Assembly (NCBI GenBank): GCA_963781785.1
Contig: CAWAHD010000001.1
Location: 868,001 to 932,000 of the forward strand
Length of the DNA stretch: 64,000 nt
Origin: CAWAHD01 sp963781785
GTDB lineage: Bacteria; Planctomycetota; Planctomycetia; Isosphaerales; Isosphaeraceae
Reading direction: 5' to 3'
Of this stretch, positions 29,492 through 38,364 are shown piece after piece. The translations under genes and the position numbers were made by a program. Positions within the stretch are counted from its first letter, which is position 1. Every line of letters begins with the position of its first letter. The notes beneath the pieces were generated by a model. It saw only the letters and a program-made list of their open reading frames with translations. It did no database searches and was not told where the DNA came from.

Positions 29492-30565
29492 ATGATGGGA
29501 AAAGTATCCGGTGACACGACGCTCGCCCCCCCCCTGAGCCAACGAGGCCGGCTATTTACCGGGGCGCTATTTCTGATCGTCGCGGGCCTCGCGGCGGTTG
29601 TGGCCAGATATACGTTCGCCCGACGAGGAATCGCCGTACCAGTCCTGGTGCTGCCTCGCTCGGCGCTTGACCTGGGCAGCGGAAAGGCGGGCGAAATACG
29701 AGACGGGGTGTTCCACGTCGAGAACCGCGGCGCTGCGCCGCTCGCCGTGAGCTTCAGCCCGTCATGCGGATGTAGCGAGCTGAGACCGCGGGTCGCGTCC
29801 ATCGCGCCGAATGAAGTACTCGACGTGCGCGTCGGCATTCGTCTCTCCGAGGAGCCCGCCGAGAAGATCGTCACGATCGCCGTCTCGTCGAACGACCCAA
29901 TGCATCCGCAGTCGTCTTTCCAGGTGAGGGCGAAATGCCGGCCACCCTTGGAGGTTCACCCGGTCGCAGTGGAGTTTGGACACATCCTCAATGGCCGAGC
30001 CGCCAGCTCGGAGATCAAGGTCACTAACGGCGACGGTGGTCCACTTCCGGTCGACGCAAGAGTTCAAGCCGTAAGCGATTCTCCGCACGTGGCAGCGAGC
30101 GCGACGGTACCCAACGGATCGGGCGAGGCCGTTGTCCGCATTGATTTGTCCCCCACGGCACCGATCGGCGCATTACGGTGCAACGTCGCAATCACGCTCG
30201 AGCCCGCCGGCCTTCGCGTAAGCATACCCGTATCCTCGAACATCCGCGGTGAGTACAGCGTCGCGCCATCCGTGCTTGAGTGGCCCGCCGGCGCAAGAGC
30301 GCGTGAAGTTTACTTTCACGTCTGGCGCTCCGACGGAAAACCGATTCCTCCCCTCGATCGCGTGGAGGCGCCAACCGGCGCAAGAGTTGAGGCCACCGCG
30401 AACGGGAGCAAGCGACGCCGGTATCGCGTCGCGGCGCACGATGGAACCCCCATCGGTCCAATCAAGCTTTGGTTCGCCGGAGCAAAAGATCCCGCTGTCG
30501 TCCGGCTGTTGCCAACCGCCAGCACCAATTCCACCAACAATCCTTCCCAACCCGTTTACCACTGA
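29492..30565 (+). CDS. DUF1573-type membrane-anchored protein (cassette 2)
   Basis: Protein of about 357 residues. An N-terminal TM helix (GALFLIVAGLAAVVARYTF) is followed by tandem Ig/ASH-like domains. The first is DUF1573 (GVFHVENRGAAPLAVSFSPS, then CGCSEL with the C-x-C motif, and IAPNEVLDVRVGI). The second has VEFGHILNGRAASSEIKVTN and a further C-terminal beta domain. ATGs at 29492 and 29495 are both possible; a GTG at 29483 is less likely. First gene of cassette 2, with the Cys-rich gene 26 bases downstream. Function unknown; location is extracytoplasmic by the TM. Confidence 0.75.
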   Translation: MMGKVSGDTTLAPPLSQRGRLFTGALFLIVAGLAAVVARYTFARRGIAVPVLVLPRSALDLGSGKAGEIRDGVFHVENRGAAPLAVSFSPSCGCSELRPRVASIAPNEVLDVRVGIRLSEEPAEKIVTIAVSSNDPMHPQSSFQVRAKCRPPLEVHPVAVEFGHILNGRAASSEIKVTNGDGGPLPVDARVQAVSDSPHVAASATVPNGSGEAVVRIDLSPTAPIGALRCNVAITLEPAGLRVSIPVSSNIRGEYSVAPSVLEWPAGARAREVYFHVWRSDGKPIPPLDRVEAPTGARVEATANGSKRRRYRVAAHDGTPIGPIKLWFAGAKDPAVVRLLPTASTNSTNNPSQPVYH

Positions 30566-30591
30566 CCTGAAGGCTTACGAGGGCCCTTACG

Positions 30592-31044
30592 ATGAGAACT
30601 GTGAGTCGAATTGCCCCAGTCGCTGCTGTGTTAGGCACGGTGGTCGGCGCATGCCTTGCTCATGCCCAGGATAGCACCTACCCCCCAAAAACCTACACAG
30701 TCAACAGCCAGACGTGCCAAATTAACAACCAAAAGGCTTATTGCGGCAACTGCAACACCACGTACCGTGCGAACTCGGAGTGCGCTTTGGGATACGAGTG
30801 CATCGGCTTCCAGTGTACTGAGGACCAAACCGTGAAGTACACGGCCTGCACCGGAGGAGGAAATGAAAGCGGCGGTTGCCTGATGAACCAGTCGATGACC
30901 GCAACCACGTGCAAGGGTTGTATGATGTATGTGAGTATTCCACCGGAGTGCATCGTCTCGGAATCATGTGGGTCGCCTGGCTGCTCGGGAACTGGAATGG
31001 AGCCGACAGACGGCGACAAGTGCGCTCCATGCGTCGCCGGGTAG
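30592..31044 (+). CDS. Exported Cys-rich protein (cassette 2)
   Basis: 150-residue protein with signal peptide (VAAVLGTVVGACLAHAQ) and about 15 Cys in a mature part of about 125 residues (NQKAYCGNCNTTYRANSECA; ECIGFQCTEDQ; CKGCMMY; CAPCVAG). The spacing resembles EGF/knottin-like disulfide-rich folds, but no named family is recognised. GAGGG lies 9 bases before the ATG. It occupies the same cassette slot as the smaller Cys-rich gene at 20986-21261. Confidence 0.65.
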   Translation: MRTVSRIAPVAAVLGTVVGACLAHAQDSTYPPKTYTVNSQTCQINNQKAYCGNCNTTYRANSECALGYECIGFQCTEDQTVKYTACTGGGNESGGCLMNQSMTATTCKGCMMYVSIPPECIVSESCGSPGCSGTGMEPTDGDKCAPCVAG

Positions 31045-31167
31045 CTCTGTTGTCGACACCACAATACGACGACTGGATTCGTCGGCTGCGTTCGCCGGCC
31101 TGACTGAAAATGGGTTGGTCGTGCGCTGGCGAGTAGAGGGCTGCCTTTCGGCACACGGGGAGGTTCG

Positions 31168-32328
31168 ATGTACGCTCGGCCACAAACCTTGTTGCGAATC
31201 GGTGTCCATCATTACGCATGTTTGCTCTTCCTCGTCGTTCCGACGGCCTCCGCAAGCGCGGCCCAGGCCGAAAAGGTGAAAATGCAAGATATCATCGAGG
31301 GTGTCCGCTCGAACGCAGCGCTCTATGAGGACATCGAATTGTGCGCGACCAAGGACTACACCCTTCTTAACGTCCTGGGCGGCCGCAGCGACCTGGGCCT
31401 CCTTCGGAGCGAAACATGCACGGACCGATGCGTCTATCAAGACGGAATGGTTTACTTCCGCTGGGACAAGGAGGCGGTGTCCACCGATGGAAAACCAGAG
31501 CGTGATGATCTGCTGCGCGGTTACGACGGGCAAACGACCAGGACGATTAGTGGTATGGTTGGCCACATCATCAACGCTCGCGCGAACTACGGTGGAATGC
31601 TCGTTCCACATAACATGGTCATTCGGACCCTGATCCAAAACTTCCCACTGTCGGACTTCTTGCATGGCGGCCGGGCCGCTCGTCGCTCCCCTGGATTCAA
31701 GGATGCCGAAATCACGGTGACCTACGAGGGGGACGATGTCGTTGACGGGCTGCGATGCCATCGGCTCAAAATCCTGTACGCGCTCGATTCGTGGAAGAAT
31801 GACGGCAGGGGGCCGACGGTGCGGTTCCTCTGGATCGCGCCTGACCGCAATTATCTTCCCGTTCGAACGGAGTTTTTCTATCGACAGTGTTGGAAGCCGG
31901 GGGCAAAGCCGGGAGACATCGGCTGGGTTGAAGACTGGCGCGAAATCGGGCCAGGCATCTGGTTCCCATTCCGCGTCATCTATGACGTCTATGACGTTTC
32001 GAAGGACTCGAACAACGGCAAGCGGCAACTGGGCAATCACACGGTTTTTGCGTTTCAAAAGGCTGAGCTCGACCCGGCGTATGACGTCAGTTTGTTCCGG
32101 GATATTCCGTTCCCGAATGGCACATTTGTTTATATAATCGAAAACGACAAGCTCGTAAGAAGCTATGTCAAAGGCGGCCGAAATACCATCCCGCCAAAAA
32201 AGAGTGGAAGCGGTGTCATTTACACCGTGCTGGGTATCGTGATGCTCGTGTTGGCGGCAGGTGCTTTCTGGGCAGTCCGGGCCCGACGGGCCGAGCGGCG
32301 ACTCGTTGCTTCCCCCCAGCTACGGTAG
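31168..32328 (+). CDS. Exported protein with C-terminal TM anchor (cassette 2)
   Basis: 386-residue protein. A signal segment (ACLLFLVVPTASASAAQA) precedes a domain beginning DIIEGVRSNAALYEDIEL, in the style of LolA-like 'sorting' proteins. It has repeated beta strands (YEGDDVVDGLRCHRLKILY; VRFLWIAPDRNYLPVRTEFF; GPGIWFPFRVIYDVYDV) and a C-terminal TM helix (VIYTVLGIVMLVLAAGAFWA) with basic tail. GGGGAGG lies 5 bases before the ATG. Its length, topology and neighbours match the 391-residue protein at 19552. The substrate is unknown; a LolA-like lipid or lipoprotein role is only a guess. Confidence 0.7.
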   Translation: MYARPQTLLRIGVHHYACLLFLVVPTASASAAQAEKVKMQDIIEGVRSNAALYEDIELCATKDYTLLNVLGGRSDLGLLRSETCTDRCVYQDGMVYFRWDKEAVSTDGKPERDDLLRGYDGQTTRTISGMVGHIINARANYGGMLVPHNMVIRTLIQNFPLSDFLHGGRAARRSPGFKDAEITVTYEGDDVVDGLRCHRLKILYALDSWKNDGRGPTVRFLWIAPDRNYLPVRTEFFYRQCWKPGAKPGDIGWVEDWREIGPGIWFPFRVIYDVYDVSKDSNNGKRQLGNHTVFAFQKAELDPAYDVSLFRDIPFPNGTFVYIIENDKLVRSYVKGGRNTIPPKKSGSGVIYTVLGIVMLVLAAGAFWAVRARRAERRLVASPQLR

Positions 32329-32378
32329 GCCCGCGGACGAGAGCGTTCGACTTCGGCGGCGACTCGAGGCAGCGGTTT

Positions 32379-33363
32379 ATGAGCCCGCGACGCGCCTTTA
32401 CGATTGTGGAACTGCTGGTGGTGATCGCGCTATTCAGCCTGGTGGTTGCGCTCTTGCTGCCGGCCGTACAGGCCTGCGCGCGAGACGTCCCGATGCGCCG
32501 CCTGCGCCAACCATCTCAAAGAAATCGGCCTGGCCCTCGCAAACTACGAGTCGGTGCACCGAACATACCCGTTCGGTGTCGGCGGCGGTGGACCCTACGG
32601 CTTCATCCCGCGGTGGTCGGCGCACTCGCAGCTCCTTCCGTTCCTGGAGCAGCAACCGCTGTTTGACTCGCTCAACTTCGCTTTCGTGCCCTGGGGCCAT
32701 CGCTCTGGATACAGCGAGCCGAATCTCACGGCGCTTGGCGTGAAAATCGAGACGTTCCTCTGCCCGTCGGACCATGACGACATCGCCGAGATGTGGGGAC
32801 TCGCCCACAATAATTACCGCGCGTGCGCCGGCACGATGCTCATTAATCTTGTCGGCGGCGCCAATCCAAACAAGTCCTGGAACGATGGCGCGTTCTGGCT
32901 GCAGAGCGCGACCCGCCCCTCCGCGATCCGCGACGGAATGAGCAACACCGCAGCCTTCAGCGAGCGCTGCCTTGGAAGCTCCTGGAGGGCGGATCGGCTC
33001 AGCGATTATTACTACTTTGACGACGTATCGGTGGTTGCCTGCGCCGGTGCTGACCCAGCCACAACGCCGCGCTATGCCTACGGCCAGATCGAATGGTCCG
33101 GGCAGCGGTGGGGCGACGGAAACATGCTGTATACCCGCTATCAACACATTCTTCCCCCCAATTCTCCAAGTTGCAATTTCGGCGACGATGACTATCGCGG
33201 GCCCGTGATCGTAACGGCGACCAGCCGGCACGTCGCGGGTGTGCAGCTACTCTCCTTTGACGGCTCGGTGCGCATTGTCACGCCGACGATTGCGACAGCT
33301 CCCTGGCGCGGGATGGCCACGCTCGCCGGGGGCGAGCCTTCGTGGGCAGGCGATGGACCATGA
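32379..33363 (+). CDS. DUF1559 pseudopilin-like protein (cassette 2, frameshifted)
   Basis: The prepilin start MSPRRAFTIVELLVVIALFS (A|F cleavage site, Glu+5) runs to LLLPAVQA, then a one-base break near 32475. The second frame resumes at ARETSRCAACANHLKEIGLA, exactly the family continuation. The DUF1559 body includes FLCPSDHDDIAEMW and AIRDGMSNTAAFSE. The C-terminal motif is SRHVAGVQLLSFDGSVRIV, with the H-x(n)-DG pattern. Its TGA overlaps the ATG of the glycosyltransferase (ATGA at 33360-33363), so the two are probably translated together. The frame break may be a sequencing error. Confidence 0.8.
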
Positions 33364-35189
33364 GCTCGCTCTCAAGGCGAGCCTTCAACGCGATTGTCGG
33401 GGGAATCTTGATAGCGCACGTTGCGCTTCTCGTCGACGGCGCGCTCCGGAACTTTATCGTCGTCGACGAAGCCGCACACGTGCCTGCGGGGATCCTGTGC
33501 TGGAAGCAAGCCCGGTTTGACATCTACTGCGTCAATCCACCGCTGACCCGGTTGTTGGCGACCCTACCCACGCTGGCGGTAAATCCCGTCGTCGATCTTG
33601 GAGAGCAGCCGTTCTCAGCGAGCGATCGGCCGGAGTGGAACATTGCGCGGAGGTTCCCAGCGTCCAACGCGCGTCACTTTCTAACAATCTTCCGCGTGGC
33701 GAGACTGTCCGGAATTGCATGGTCGGTCATCGGCGCGATCCTGATCGGCCGCTGGGCCCGCGAACTCTATGGCGACGAAGCGGCCGTGCTCGGGACGGCG
33801 CTGTGGTGCTTCTTTCCAACCGTGATGGCATTCGGGCAAGTGGTCACGCCGGACGTGCCGGCATCCGTCGCCGGGCTGGCGGCCGCGTACGCCTTTTGGA
33901 AATATCGGAACAGGCCCACGATCAGCAGGGCGCTCGGCAGCGGGCTGCTGCTGGGCCTCGCCGAATCGACGAAGTTCACTCTGTTATCGTTGTATCTCAT
34001 TTGGGCGCTTGCTGGGGCCGCCTTTCGCGATAGGGAGCCGGTTGCCGGTCGCGGGAGCCGCGTCGGTCTTCGCGCTTTCGGTCACGCGATGGTGATTCTT
34101 GTGGTGAGCCTCGTGGTGATCAACCTCATGTATGGGTTCCACGGGACCGCGCGCACGCTATCTGAGTTCACGTTTTACAGCGAGATGCTGTCGGGCGAGA
34201 GCCCGTTGGGCGCCGGCACCGCTGGCAACCGGTTCCGCGGCAGTCCGATCGGTTCTCTGCCGGTGCCGCTTCCCGAGGACTTTGTCCAGGGAATCGACCT
34301 CCAGCGTCGGGACTTCGAGTCGGGCTTGCCATCCTATCTCGGAGGTGAATGGCACCGCCGCGGGTGGTGGTATTACTACTTGTACGCCGCGGCAATAAAG
34401 GTCCCGCTCGGCATGCTAGTGCTAGTGGTCTGGGGTTGCCTCGGCTTGTTTCGGCGCAGGGATGGCCGAGGCTCGGCCGAGGCGCTCCTGGCTCTCCACG
34501 CTTTTGCGATCTTCGTGTTTGTAAGTAGCCAGACGGGATTCAGCCATCACTTCCGTTACGTGCTTCCCGCATTCCCTTTCCTCATTCTCATCGCGTGCAG
34601 CTTGGCAAAACGCTTCGAGGATTTGAATCCAATTCGAAAGTTGCTGATCGCAGCTTGCTCGATGTGGTGCGTCGCCGCCGGAAGCTATTCTCATCCCCAC
34701 TCGATGTCCAACTTCAATGAGGTCGTGGGCGGCAGCGCGCACGGTGACGAGCACCTTGTCGATAGCAACATCGACTGGGGCCAAGATCTGCTGTTTCTGA
34801 AGTCCTGGCTGGTTGCTCATCCGGGTGCGCGGCCGATCGGGCTGGCGTACTATAACATTCTCAGTCCCAAGCTCGTCGGAATCGATTTCGAATTGCCGCC
34901 TCGCGCGCCGACTGGCCTCTTTTCCGGCGACCGCTCGTACCAATCCTTGAGGGGACCTCACGCCGGCTACTTCGCGGTCAGCGTGAACCACCTTCGGGGC
35001 GCGGAGTTCGAGGTGCCGGACCGTGAGGGACGACATTGGCTCACACACCGGGGTGACTTCGAGTATTTCCGTCTGTTTCGACCTATTGCAAAAGCCGGGG
35101 AATCGATCCGCATCTATCACTTGACCGACGGCGATGTCGCACGGGCACGACAAATCCTGCAGGCCGCCGAGCAAGTGGGCGACAATTAG
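33360..35189 (+). CDS. GT-C membrane glycosyltransferase (PMT/ArnT-like)
   Basis: 609-residue polytopic protein with many TM helices. A GT-C type acidic motif is in the first extracytoplasmic loop (VVDEAAHVPAGILC) and a long C-terminal soluble region has NIDWGQDLLFLKSWL. Proteins of this class move sugars from polyprenyl-phosphate donors to proteins or lipids on the outer face of the membrane. It is coupled by an ATGA overlap to the DUF1559 gene. O-glycosylation of exported pseudopilin-like or Cys-rich products of the same cassette is an attractive guess. Confidence 0.75.
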   Translation: MSSLSRRAFNAIVGGILIAHVALLVDGALRNFIVVDEAAHVPAGILCWKQARFDIYCVNPPLTRLLATLPTLAVNPVVDLGEQPFSASDRPEWNIARRFPASNARHFLTIFRVARLSGIAWSVIGAILIGRWARELYGDEAAVLGTALWCFFPTVMAFGQVVTPDVPASVAGLAAAYAFWKYRNRPTISRALGSGLLLGLAESTKFTLLSLYLIWALAGAAFRDREPVAGRGSRVGLRAFGHAMVILVVSLVVINLMYGFHGTARTLSEFTFYSEMLSGESPLGAGTAGNRFRGSPIGSLPVPLPEDFVQGIDLQRRDFESGLPSYLGGEWHRRGWWYYYLYAAAIKVPLGMLVLVVWGCLGLFRRRDGRGSAEALLALHAFAIFVFVSSQTGFSHHFRYVLPAFPFLILIACSLAKRFEDLNPIRKLLIAACSMWCVAAGSYSHPHSMSNFNEVVGGSAHGDEHLVDSNIDWGQDLLFLKSWLVAHPGARPIGLAYYNILSPKLVGIDFELPPRAPTGLFSGDRSYQSLRGPHAGYFAVSVNHLRGAEFEVPDREGRHWLTHRGDFEYFRLFRPIAKAGESIRIYHLTDGDVARARQILQAAEQVGDN

Positions 35190-35389
35190 CCAACAACGAA
35201 GCTCTTCGCACCGCAACGTGGATGGGGGGAATCCGTTGGAAAGCCTGAATCTCGATGTTCAGTTTTCAGCGAACGCGTGCCAACGGCCACGGCTTCATTC
35301 GTATACGGTTCCGAGCCGCCAGTTGTCGCCTCGTCACCGTAAAGCCCGCTCATGCGATGTCCCTGGCGGTGTGGCGAGATCAAATGCGG

Positions 35390-35559
35390 CCAAGGGCCTG
35401 GAAGACTCGCACCGGATCCGCCCGATCGAAGATTGCCGGCGGCTGGATTCGTCGCGTGAAGGGACGATCGAAGAATTCTCGATCGGGAACTACCTTCTTC
35501 TGATCGACCACACGGGCTGGCTGTTGGGCGATGGCAAGGCGACTGGTCCGGCCGGTTGA
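35390..35559 (+). pseudogene. Transposase-like gene remnant
   Basis: A short frame reading RLDSSREGTIEEFSIGNYLL and LIDHTGWLLGDGKA resembles the C-terminal part of planctomycete transposase-type proteins (SLGSYLLLVDYTGRL-like text, from memory). No start or catalytic part is present, so it is a decayed fragment. The rest of 35190-35608 shows nothing recognisable. Confidence 0.4.
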
Positions 35560-35608
35560 TTGTCAATGCATCGATCTTAGCGGTCAGTCATTCTCCTGGC
35601 CAGGAGGC

Positions 35609-37312
35609 TCACGACGTCTTGGTGAACGAAAGACCCGGGTCGGCGGGCGAATTGCCCATCACCTTGAAGTTGAAATGGCTTTCATCCTGCCAGGTAACGT
35701 TGCCGACCATCGTGTTGTTGTTCTGGTCCTGGACCAGGGTCAGAATGCCGTTCTCGAAGCTGTACTTGCCCTCGAACTGCTGCGTTTTCCCCTCATGATC
35801 AACTTTCCAGGCAAAACGGCCGTCGCTCTGGAAAACGACCGTGATCTTGGTGCCAGCCGCTGGCTCCGCCGTCGAGCTTCCCTCCAGCTTCCCTTCCTTG
35901 CCCAAAGTCGGCGTGGCTGCCGCCGCGACCGACGGAGCTGGGGCGAGCGTACCCGGGCCCTGAGCAAGGCCGGTCGTCGCCGCTGGTTTCTGAGACTGAT
36001 CGAGCTGAGCGATCAATTGCGCCGAGAGGGTGTCCTTGGGCTGAAGCGCCGAGACGACCTTCAACTGGCGCAGGGCCGCGTCCGCGTGCTCGTCGGTCAA
36101 GTAGTGGTACGCGAGCACGAAGTGCGCCGGGGCCGACTTGGGGTTCTGTGAGCAGGAGGATTCGAGCGCCCGAAGCTGCTGAGTGTAGACCTCGGGGTCG
36201 CTGTACAGGCTGATGAGCGTCGTCCAGTCCCATCCCGGCCCGGCCGAGAGGACGGCGTAAAGAGCCGCAGCCGCTTCGTCGTACCGCTTGAGGGCGAAGA
36301 GAGAAAGCGCTCGGAATTCGTGCAGAGTGGCGTCGTTAGGCATCGATTTGATCGCCTGGTCGGCCAGTTCCAGGGCCCGCGCGTAATCGCCCGCCTTGAA
36401 CGCTTCGCGGGCACTGTCAAAAGTCGACACAGCCTGAGTCGAGACGGTCTGGTCCGGTGGGGCCGCCTGGGCGTCGATCGGCTGCGCATAGTTGTAGACG
36501 ACGGTATTGCCGCCGTTGCCTCCATAACCTCCGTAATAGGGGTTGGAGTAATTCGAGTAACCCGAGTTGTAGAGCATCGGGCCATACATCCATGAGGAAA
36601 GTCCCCAGCCGAGGCCCATGCCCAGGCCCAACCCCAGACCTCCTCCCAGGCCGTAACCGAACCCTCCGTAGCCGCCATAGCCCCCGTAGCCGTACCCTCC
36701 ATAGCCATAGGGGCGCCAGCCAAATCCGCCGGGATAGTGACCATTCCAGTAGCCGTGGACCCAGCCCTGGTGATAGCCCATGTACGGATTATTCCAGCCG
36801 GAGCCCATGCGATTCACGTTGCTAACGGAATTAACTCGGTTCACGTTATTGAACGAGTTGGCCCGGTTCACGTTGTTGAACGAATTGGCCCGGTTCACGT
36901 TGTTGAACGAATTGCCCCGGTTCACGTTGTTGAACGAATTGCCCCGATTCAGATTTCCGGCCGAGTTGACTCGGTTACCGTAACTCATGTTATTCCTGGG
37001 CATCTGCGTCATCGTATGGGGCATGCTGAAAGACGGCGTGCGATTGAAGGCGGGGGCCGCGTAACCGCCGCGATAGCCGCCGACCCCGCCGCCATAGCCC
37101 CCGCCGCCATAGCCCCCGCCGCGATAGCCGCCGAAACCGCCGCCGCCGCGATAGCCGCCAAAACCGCCGCCGCCGCCGCGGAATCCACCGAAACCGCCGC
37201 CACCATGAAAACCACCGCCGCCACCGTGTCCACCACCGTGGGCAAAAACCGGTGCGGCCGGGCTTAACGTGATGAGTGCAACGGCAATGGTGCGAATCGA
37301 TCGGTTCATCAT
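35609..37312 (-). CDS. Exported Gly-rich/Asn-repeat protein with TPR and C-terminal beta domain
   Basis: 567-residue protein. Starts MMNRSIRTIAVALITLSPAA (signal peptide ending VFAHG) with GGAGG 6 bases upstream. A Gly-rich region (GGYRGGG-type) comes first, then tandem 9-residue repeats of the NRANSFNNV type. A Gly/Tyr/Trp-rich low-complexity stretch precedes a TPR region (FKAGDYARALELADQAIKSM; AEAAAALYAVL-like). The C-terminus is a small beta domain (KITVVFQSDGRFAWKV; QFEGKYSFENGILTL) like those of TPR proteins with lipocalin-type ends. The Gly-rich part could mediate surface assembly. Downstream partner of the NTF2-like gene, 36 bases away on the same strand. Confidence 0.7.
   Translation of the reverse strand: MMNRSIRTIAVALITLSPAAPVFAHGGGHGGGGGFHGGGGFGGFRGGGGGFGGYRGGGGFGGYRGGGYGGGGYGGGVGGYRGGYAAPAFNRTPSFSMPHTMTQMPRNNMSYGNRVNSAGNLNRGNSFNNVNRGNSFNNVNRANSFNNVNRANSFNNVNRVNSVSNVNRMGSGWNNPYMGYHQGWVHGYWNGHYPGGFGWRPYGYGGYGYGGYGGYGGFGYGLGGGLGLGLGMGLGWGLSSWMYGPMLYNSGYSNYSNPYYGGYGGNGGNTVVYNYAQPIDAQAAPPDQTVSTQAVSTFDSAREAFKAGDYARALELADQAIKSMPNDATLHEFRALSLFALKRYDEAAAALYAVLSAGPGWDWTTLISLYSDPEVYTQQLRALESSCSQNPKSAPAHFVLAYHYLTDEHADAALRQLKVVSALQPKDTLSAQLIAQLDQSQKPAATTGLAQGPGTLAPAPSVAAAATPTLGKEGKLEGSSTAEPAAGTKITVVFQSDGRFAWKVDHEGKTQQFEGKYSFENGILTLVQDQNNNTMVGNVTWQDESHFNFKVMGNSPADPGLSFTKTS
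36806..36948. repeat. 27-bp tandem repeats coding for 9-residue units
   Basis: About five units of a 27-base repeat (GGTTCACGTTGTTGAACGAA-type on the plus strand) inside the Gly-rich protein gene, coding NR(A/G)NSFNNV. The left units are more diverged than the central ones, which suggests recent expansion. Confidence 0.8.
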
Positions 37313-37347
37313 TGAAATCCTCCGCCTGGTTCTACCTTGGGGATGTC

Positions 37348-38364
37348 TCATCGCGTCTTGACTGATTCACCTGGGCTGGGGGGTCTGCGGACCATGACGT
37401 ACTCCGACGGTTCGGCAACAACCTGGTTTCCCAGGGTTCGCTCGGTTGAGGACCACCGTGCGGAATTGGGCCCGATCGGAGTGAGCACGTGGGTCGCCGT
37501 GGCGACCCGGCCATCGGGCAGGACGCCGGTTGCCTTGATGACCCACTCCTTGCCCTTACGGGTCCAGAGGCCCTCGCCGTATCCTCCCTCGGAGTCGAAG
37601 ACCCATGATCGGACCTGCTTGGTCAAGGGATCCCAGCCGATGCGCTGAGTGACGGTCATGACGGGCTGGCCCTGGACGTGAATGGTGAAGTCGCGGAGCA
37701 GGAAATTCTTGTCGGGAGACCAGCGGCAACTGACGTGCACCGTCGAGTCGGAGCTCTGGTCGAGCCATTCACCGACCAGCCATTCCAGCGCCTTGAGCCG
37801 CTCGTGGTGCGCGATGCCAGTCGCATGTTCCTCGCGGACGCTGGAGTACAGCCAGTGGCCGCCTTGCTTGACGTACAAGACCGTGTAGCGGCGGAGACTT
37901 GTCGGCTCTCCCTCCGCGGGCGCGACTTTCGTGTGCCCGGCTTCCTTGGCGGCGTCCGGGCCGAGGAAGCGCAGTGAGTCGATCAAAATCGTGATCTTGG
38001 CCCCGCGCCGTTCCTGGAACATCGCTTCGTAAAAGCCCTGGATCGCCGCACGACCCTCCAGACTATCGCCAAACTCGTCGATGAACTCGGCGTCATCGGT
38101 GTAAAGGGCAGCCACGGCCTTCGCGTCGCCGGCGTCGTAGGCGCGCGTGAAGACCTCGGCCATCGCTCGAACCGCCTTCTCGTCCTCGGGCCGGTCAGTC
38201 AAAGTTGCCTGTACCGGTGCGGCCCCAGCGCCCTCACCCTTTGCGGCCGCGGCTGCGCCGCGATTCTCGTTGACGACCTGCGCAACGGCACTCGCCGAAA
38301 CGCTGAGCCATCCCCACGCCAGCACAAGCGCCAGTCGCCCGATGCTCGTTCTTGGATTTCTCAT
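37348..38364 (-). CDS. Exported SnoaL/NTF2-like protein (SgcJ/EcaC type)
   Basis: 338-residue exported protein. Start MRNPRTSIGRLALVLAWGWL (signal peptide ending ASAVAQ) at 38364. Two regions: an NTF2-like alpha+beta barrel (FTRAYDAGDAKAVAALYTDD; EFGDSLEGRAAIQGFYEAMF) typical of SgcJ/EcaC-family proteins, and a C-terminal beta region (LVGEWLDQSSDSTVHVSCRW; DPLTKQVRSWVFDSEGGYGE) that repeats the same fold family's beta pattern. The substrate is unknown. Same strand as the Gly-rich gene downstream. Confidence 0.75.
   Translation of the reverse strand: MRNPRTSIGRLALVLAWGWLSVSASAVAQVVNENRGAAAAAKGEGAGAAPVQATLTDRPEDEKAVRAMAEVFTRAYDAGDAKAVAALYTDDAEFIDEFGDSLEGRAAIQGFYEAMFQERRGAKITILIDSLRFLGPDAAKEAGHTKVAPAEGEPTSLRRYTVLYVKQGGHWLYSSVREEHATGIAHHERLKALEWLVGEWLDQSSDSTVHVSCRWSPDKNFLLRDFTIHVQGQPVMTVTQRIGWDPLTKQVRSWVFDSEGGYGEGLWTRKGKEWVIKATGVLPDGRVATATHVLTPIGPNSARWSSTERTLGNQVVAEPSEYVMVRRPPSPGESVKTR

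Noticed and set aside
29347..29493. Short minus-strand frame ATG at 29493 (MESTLMLATNHANADQTERL...) that ended CAAE-stop before the IS insertion
   Set aside because: No Shine-Dalgarno, no recognisable family and it overlaps the DUF1573 start; could be real but not supported.
36806..36948. CRISPR-like array (regular 27-base repeats)
   Set aside because: Repeats are contiguous without spacers, in frame and coding for 9-residue units of an exported protein.
36737..37267. 176-residue plus-strand frame with VVERIGPVHVVERI repeats
   Set aside because: Antisense translation of the Gly/Asn repeat gene; repeats reflect the 27-base coding units.
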